Below, in pieces: positions 60,645 through 64,000 of a stretch of DNA of 64,000 nucleotides. The notes beneath the pieces are model-generated. The model was not told the DNA's origin. It saw only the letters and a program-made list of their open reading frames with translations, and ran no database searches. A program made the position numbers and the translations under genes. The stretch's first letter is position 1, and each line of letters starts with the position of its first letter. This DNA is from VRUE01 sp033856195. GTDB lineage: Bacteria; Actinomycetota; Thermoleophilia; Solirubrobacterales; 70-9. The DNA lies in assembly GCA_033856195.1 (NCBI GenBank), contig JAWVFL010000068.1:1-64000 (forward strand), given 5' to 3'.

Positions 60645-60757
60645 GAGAAGGGTCGGGTACCACTCCCCGCTCAACTTTTTCGGTGATACCGCGTTGGCTG
60701 ACCGCGATTGGATTGCCGAAAAAGTACAAGCCGCGGGGAGCGGCACCCGACCCTTCT
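60645..60757 (-). repeat. Family B long palindrome, copy B2
   Basis: Outer arms 60645-60670 and 60732-60757 match over 26 bp with two mismatches (GAGAAGGGTCGGGT at the ends). Inner arms ACTTTTTCGG (60674-60683) and CCGAAAAAGT (60717-60726) are perfect. It starts 8 bp after the Rpf-like stop codon. A partial extra copy of its 3' end lies at 60621-60639. Confidence 0.75.
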
Positions 60758-60765
60758 CACAGGGG

Positions 60766-61251
60766 TCAGCCGCAGACGGGCCAGGGACTGGAGCCAGCCC
60801 GCGCATAGAGAAGAGCGGCGCGATAGTCCTGCTCTTGCTCGGAAGAGGAGGCTGGGTCGCCGGAGCCGCCAACGGATTCCCAGGTGCCGAAGTCGAACTG
60901 GTACTTGCCACGGTAGGTGCCGTCGGAGGAGACCGCGGTGGGGTCGCCGCCGGACTCGCATGCTCCGATGGAATCGAGTGTGGCCTGCGAGATCCCGCCG
61001 GGGAGGGAGGCGAAGAGCTCGCGGCGCTCACGCCGGGCTTGCGCGCGGTGGACAGCTTCGATGTGGGCGACCGTGACGCGGATCGTCTTGTGGAAACGCG
61101 TGATGGGGCGCTGCAGGACGGCGATCTTGGCCGGCTTGGCGTCGGCGACGCCGGTCCGAGGCTCGGAATCTCCGCCGGCCGCGAGGGCAACGGCGGGGAA
61201 GGCGGCGCAGGCGATCAGGACAGGGATGAAATATGTGCGTTTTGTGAGCAA
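60766..61251 (-). CDS. Resuscitation-promoting factor-like (transglycosylase-like) secreted protein
   Basis: 161 residues. Signal peptide (FIPVLIACAAFPAVALA, ending near residue 25), a helical linker, and at the C terminus an Rpf/lysozyme-like domain: LDSIGACESGGDPTAVSSDGTYRGKYQFDFGTWES with catalytic Glu in ACESGG and a Cys pair (GAC...PVCG). Cleaves peptidoglycan and in relatives helps waking from dormancy. Only the small Rpf domain is present, with no LysM or G5. The IS element lies just upstream and may have separated it from its old promoter. Confidence 0.9.
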   Translation of the reverse strand: MLTKRTYFIPVLIACAAFPAVALAAGGDSEPRTGVADAKPAKIAVLQRPITRFHKTIRVTVAHIEAVHRAQARRERRELFASLPGGISQATLDSIGACESGGDPTAVSSDGTYRGKYQFDFGTWESVGGSGDPASSSEQEQDYRAALLYARAGSSPWPVCG

Positions 61252-61332
61252 GCGCGGGACCGTGCCGGTATTTGCGGCGACGAAAGGTGATCGCGCTCAC
61301 ACTTATACCTTCAAGGTATGTATAATGCAGGC

Positions 61333-62274
61333 ATGGCTGCAAACGATCGAAACAACCCGAAGCGGGCCGAGTCCTCAGATTCCGAGCTGTCGTTGATCGA
61401 GTTCCTGCGCCAGTATCCGGATGATGCGGCCTGCCTCGACAAGCTCTGGCGCGAGCGCTATGCACCGGACGGCCACCACGCGCCTTGCCCGAAGTGCGAG
61501 CGGGAACGGAAGTTCCACCGGACCAAGACCCGCGCCTCCTACACCTGCGATTCCTGCGGGCACCACCTGCATCCGATGAAAGGGACGATCTTCGAGCGCT
61601 CCACGACCTCCCTTCAGCTTTGGTTCTACGCGATGTACCTGATGGCAAGCACTCGCTGCGGAATCTCCGCCAAGCAGCTAGAGCGCGAGCTAGGGGTCAC
61701 GTACAAGACCGCCTGGCGCATGTTCAACAAGATTCGAAACGAGCTTATGTCCGACCAGGATCACGGCCCACTTTCAGGCGACGTCGAGGTGGACGAGACC
61801 TCGTGGGGCGGTAAGGCTCGTCGGCCGATGACGCCTTCTGAAGGGGCGAGGTTTCGCGAATCGAAGGCGACGGTTCTGGGCATGGTCGAGCGTGGCGGCA
61901 AGGTGCGGCTGCGGATCATTCCGTCGCGCCGTGGTCCCGTCCTTAGTCGAGAAGTGCGGGCCAACATCGACCCGACCTCGCTGATAATCACCGACGACTG
62001 GCAGGCATACAAGCCGTTGCATCGCCAGTTCCTTGACCATCGGATCATCAATTACTCGGCCGGCTCCTACGTCGATGGCGAAATCCACACGAACACGATC
62101 GAGGGCTTCTTCGGCAACCTCAAGACCGGGATGCGCGGCGCCTACAAGAAAATCTCTGCGAAGTGGCTTCAGTCCTACTTGGACGAGTACGCCTGGCGCT
62201 ATAACGCGCGGTACGAGCAGGGCGCGATGTTCGAGCAGTTGCTAGCGCGAGCCGTAGCGCCCCAAACCGCTTGA
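61333..62274 (+). CDS. IS1595-family transposase (ISXO2-like DDE)
   Basis: 313 residues from the ATG at 61333; a TATAAT box at 61321-61326 ends 6 bp before it, so the message may be leaderless (an ATG at 61318 lies upstream of that box). Zinc ribbon: CPKC...YTCDSCGHH (residues about 50-85), then the HTH LERELGVTYKTAWRMFNKIR, then the DDE-type domain with GDVEVDETSWGG, ITDDWQAY and HTNTIEGFFGNLK (Asp, Asp, Asn/Glu). Catalyses cut or copy of the element. Full length, no frameshift, probably active. Confidence 0.93.
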   Translation: MAANDRNNPKRAESSDSELSLIEFLRQYPDDAACLDKLWRERYAPDGHHAPCPKCERERKFHRTKTRASYTCDSCGHHLHPMKGTIFERSTTSLQLWFYAMYLMASTRCGISAKQLERELGVTYKTAWRMFNKIRNELMSDQDHGPLSGDVEVDETSWGGKARRPMTPSEGARFRESKATVLGMVERGGKVRLRIIPSRRGPVLSREVRANIDPTSLIITDDWQAYKPLHRQFLDHRIINYSAGSYVDGEIHTNTIEGFFGNLKTGMRGAYKKISAKWLQSYLDEYAWRYNARYEQGAMFEQLLARAVAPQTA

Positions 62275-62470
62275 CAAAGCGAAAGTACCGCGCCTGAGCA
62301 TCCGAAGCGACTTCTAGCTTTTGCACGTCGTCGCTTTGTGCGACGACTGGTAGATCACCCCGCGAACTCCCCGGCAGGCAACGTTTCTCGCGTCTAAGTC
62401 CTGTCGGGGAGTTACTCCTTGATGCCCCGCGTTCCTTCTTTGTATAGCGCAGCTCGGATGGTCCCCTTAC

Positions 62471-62644
62471 TCAAGAAAGCCATCGCGCGACGTTATCGGC
62501 CAGCACATAGAGGCCGAACAGACCGCTGATCCCGAAGCTGATCCCGAAGAAGACGGCGGTACCGACAATCCGCCCCATTGATTCAGGCGCAGCGAAGATC
62601 GCCGCAACCACGGGTACAGCGATGATCCCAAGCCAAACCCTCAT
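62471..62644 (-). CDS. Small membrane protein of the IS passenger set
   Basis: 57 residues: WLGIIAVPVVAAIFAAPESMG and GTAVFFGISFGISGLFGLYVLA form two membrane helices. Its ATG overlaps the stop of the upstream gene (ATGA), so the two are coupled. No known family. Inside the IS1595-type element. Confidence 0.65.
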   Translation of the reverse strand: MRVWLGIIAVPVVAAIFAAPESMGRIVGTAVFFGISFGISGLFGLYVLADNVARWLS

Positions 62645-62889
62645 CGTTCGTCCTCCGGCAGGCTGTAGTAGCCCTCCGCTAGGTGCGCAGGCAGGCCTTG
62701 CGCTTCTAGCGATTCGATGTTTTTGATCGCCTGGCACTGCCTGCCCTCCCAGTTGATTCCAGGGCATGTCTCCCTCAATGAGCTTCCGCACCCGAAGATG
62801 CTCCCAGCGATCAACAAGATCACCACGACGGCAACCAGACCCCCCACGCACAAAATCCATACGTTCTTCGCTAGCTGAATCGCCGCCAT
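62641..62889 (-). CDS. Small membrane-anchored protein of the IS passenger set
   Basis: 82 residues. One N-terminal membrane helix (VWILCVGGLVAVVVILLIAGSIFGC) and a short outer part with Cys in TCPGINWEGRQCQ, ending LAEGYYSLPEDER. No known family. Divergent from the XRE regulator; the repeats at 62916-62943 lie in between. Coupled to the 57-residue protein gene after it. Confidence 0.68.
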   Translation of the reverse strand: MAAIQLAKNVWILCVGGLVAVVVILLIAGSIFGCGSSLRETCPGINWEGRQCQAIKNIESLEAQGLPAHLAEGYYSLPEDER

Positions 62890-62915
62890 CGCCCCCGCCT
62901 CCCGGTGTGATTAGA

Positions 62916-62943
62916 ACGCTATTGGTTCTAGACGCTATTGGTT
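62916..62943. promoter_or_regulatory. Direct repeat ACGCTATTGGTT x2, candidate XRE operator
   Basis: ACGCTATTGGTT at 62916-62927 and 62932-62943, 16 bp start to start, in the spacer between the divergent membrane gene (start 62889) and the XRE gene (start 62965). The outer bases AGAAC...GTTCT add a short inverted repeat. Probably bound by the XRE protein. Confidence 0.55.
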
Positions 62944-62964
62944 TCGGCGTGAAGGATCAACGCC

Positions 62965-63174
62965 GTGGAGCCAAAGGTCATCGTGGGCCAGAACATTCGG
63001 GCCGCCCGCAAGGCAGCCGACCTCACTCAGGAAGCTCTCGCGGATCGTTCCGACATGCATCTGGTCGAAATCGGACGCGCCGAGCGCGGGGTCCGCGACC
63101 TGCGGGTATCGACCGTCGCGAAGATTGCCCGCGGCCTCAGAGTGCCAGCCAGCGATCTATTGCGCGGCGTCTAG
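62965..63174 (+). CDS. XRE-family helix-turn-helix regulator
   Basis: 69 residues from GTG at 62965. A Cro/C1-type HTH: IVGQNIRAARKAADLTQEALADRSDMHLVEIGRAERGVRDLRVSTVAKIARGLRVPASDLL, the standard five-helix layout. No extra domain. It should regulate the divergent passenger operon and itself through the 12-bp direct repeats. Its TAG shares a CTAG with the stop of the small minus-strand gene. Confidence 0.88.
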   Translation: MEPKVIVGQNIRAARKAADLTQEALADRSDMHLVEIGRAERGVRDLRVSTVAKIARGLRVPASDLLRGV

Positions 63175-63293
63175 GGCTTCTTCGGGGTAGCTGCTCGCCG
63201 GATTAGCTGCTCGACCTCGCCCTGCTTCGGAACAGGAATCTCCATCGGCTTGCCCCGTTTGGGCTTGGTCTGCTGGGTGCGCTTGGTGGTCAC
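63171..63293 (-). CDS. 40-residue basic protein (short gene)
   Basis: Starts GTG at 63293 (GGGG upstream) and reads TTKRTQQTKPKRGKP, then MEIPVPKQGEVEQL, ending TPKKP. Strongly basic and Pro/Lys-rich. It lies inside the IS element and ends convergent with the XRE gene at a shared CTAG. The order of codons looks coding, but it is short and no family is known. Function unknown; a regulator or toxin-like peptide is possible. Confidence 0.5.
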   Translation of the reverse strand: MTTKRTQQTKPKRGKPMEIPVPKQGEVEQLIRRAATPKKP

Positions 63294-63759
63294 GGCCCCA
63301 TAGTGCCATGAATCCGCCGATTCGGCCAGTTGAATTGGAGACTTGGCCTAGCCCGTCTTCCCCTTACGTCAATCACAACCAGGGAGGGGAAGCCGGGGCG
63401 GTGGGTTTCGGAGCTTCAGCCACAATGCAGGCCCCCCTCCGAATCTCACCGTGAGCAGTAGCGACGCTCCTAGGCCATTCTCCTTTCCGAAGGGAAATCC
63501 TCCGGCCGTTCCGCGCAATCAGTGCGCGGTCCAGATTTTACGCCTCTAGCGGACGTCAAGTTGCGCTTTGTCAAGTTTGAGGCCATTTCAGTCTGCTTGC
63601 CATGCTTCTTTCAGCGTACATACCTTGGAGGGATAAGTGTGATCGCGCTCACACTGCTCACATAGTGCGTGCCGTTTGAAACGAAGTTAGGCACGATGTG
63701 CGATCTGCCACTTCAGATGGTGGAAGAGATCCTGCAGCGAAAGATGGAGCGCGGCCGGC
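63294..63759. other. Noncoding stretch spanning the right end of the IS element
   Basis: No convincing gene. It contains the right terminal repeat of the IS1595-type element (about 63614-63654) and, outside it, 105 bp up to the methyltransferase stop. The inner part (63300-63610) shows no clear repeats. Confidence 0.6.
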
Positions 63760-64000
63760 TCAGACGGCTTTGGCGCTGACCATGGCCAGACTCGGCAAGG
63801 TGCGGAAGGTCTTCTTCTCGGCGGGGCCGAAGCCGGCGTCGGCAAGCCAGCCCGAGACCTGCTCGACGGTGTAGGTGTCGGCGCCCGAGGTGAGATGGAA
63901 GAAGAGGCCGAGGATCGAGCCGGAGTCCGGTTTCTGCCCCTCCGGCCGGTCGTAGAGCTCGAGCACACAGAGCGGTGAGCCGGGGCGCAGCACAGCGCGA
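63760..64000 (-). CDS. Methyltransferase, C-terminal part (cut by the window edge)
   Basis: The last 80 residues of a longer protein whose frame stays open to the right edge. VLRPGSPLCVLELYDRPEG and LFFHLTSGADTYTVEQVSGWLADAGF, then LPSLAMVSAKAV, match the C-terminal half of O-methyltransferase/SAM-dependent families (motifs after SAM binding). The catalytic N-terminal part lies outside the window. On the minus strand, it ends 105 bp from the IS element. Confidence 0.7.
   Translation of the reverse strand, partial: RAVLRPGSPLCVLELYDRPEGQKPDSGSILGLFFHLTSGADTYTVEQVSGWLADAGFGPAEKKTFRTLPSLAMVSAKAV

Larger units (their letters stand above)
61287..63654. mobile_element. IS1595-type element with passenger genes
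   Basis: About 2.37 kb. Left end 61287 and right end 63654 are inverted: each starts with a GTGATCGCGCTCACAC-type palindrome, then CTTAT.CCT.CAAGGTATGTA, giving about 35 bp of terminal repeat with four mismatches. Between them: the transposase, two small coupled membrane-protein genes, an XRE regulator and a 40-residue basic protein. The terminal palindromes resemble a TGTGA-N6-TCACA site. A clear 8-bp target duplication was not identified. Confidence 0.72.

Noticed and set aside
61281..61302. An 8-bp target duplication of the IS1595-type element
   Set aside because: The bases just outside the two ends (CGACGAAAG and TGCTCACAT) do not match. The longer GTGATCGCGCTCACAC match is palindromic and reads as part of the terminal repeat.

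Overview
The window is high-GC actinobacterial DNA (GTG and TTG starts, short intercistronic gaps). It most likely comes from a member of Solirubrobacterales (class Thermoleophilia). The pointers are giant secreted proteins with repeated Ig/Fn3-like modules, several small ArsR-like winged-helix regulators with the same layout, and a Tad-type pilus locus. The taxonomic call is inference from protein style.

Layout. 1-4.1 kb: an SDR enzyme, a 963-residue secreted protein and a divergent winged-helix regulator. 4.14-15.56 kb: a probable integrated island, bounded by a 28-bp direct repeat that equals the 3' end of the intact tRNA-Gly(CCC) at 15530-15602. It holds a broken tyrosine recombinase fused to the decayed tail of a surface protein, a 2,175-residue RHS/YD-repeat protein followed 3 nt later by a lipoprotein (candidate toxin/immunity pair), and two winged-helix regulators. 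15.6-35.7 kb is core metabolism: CcmG/CcmH, ArgS, a phosphoesterase, a PknB-type kinase, Tgt, a glycolytic run (gap, pgk, tpiA, gpmI), an ABC exporter, uvrC-rapZ, a crotonase, a cupredoxin and a MaoC hydratase. 35.7-43.9 kb: an RTX-repeat protein, a VapBC module and Tad-pilus genes, including a Tad-like/VanY/lytic-transglycosylase fusion. 43.9-58.3 kb: a phosphate and polyphosphate supercluster, all on the minus strand (response regulator, lone winged helix, pstSCAB, phoU, ppx, two CHAD proteins, PHP-glycosyltransferase, ppk, DUF47, pit), with PHO-box-like 11-bp repeats upstream of the regulator and of pstS. 58.4-64 kb: uppP, a small membrane protein, an HD protein, an Rpf-like protein, a 2.4-kb IS1595-type element with passenger genes, and a truncated methyltransferase at the edge.

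The most unusual signal is three families of dispersed palindromes sitting between genes and starting at or just after stop codons. Family A (about 48 bp, five copies) runs from an upstream stop codon to the Shine-Dalgarno of the next gene. In four copies the GGAAG/GGAGG ribosome site is the 3' arm of the hairpin, and the two stem types covary (GGTGCGC/GCGCACC versus GCTGTTCC/GGAACAGC). Family B (about 110 bp, two copies) is a nested long hairpin. Family C (about 100 bp, three copies) has a conserved core with outer stems that differ in sequence but keep pairing.

How the genes work together: the phosphate cluster couples high-affinity uptake (Pst), low-affinity uptake (Pit), polyphosphate synthesis and breakdown (Ppk, Ppx), polyphosphate-binding CHAD proteins and PhoU-type control. 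The Tad locus appears to carry its own wall-cutting enzyme. The island pairs a large surface protein with its own regulators.
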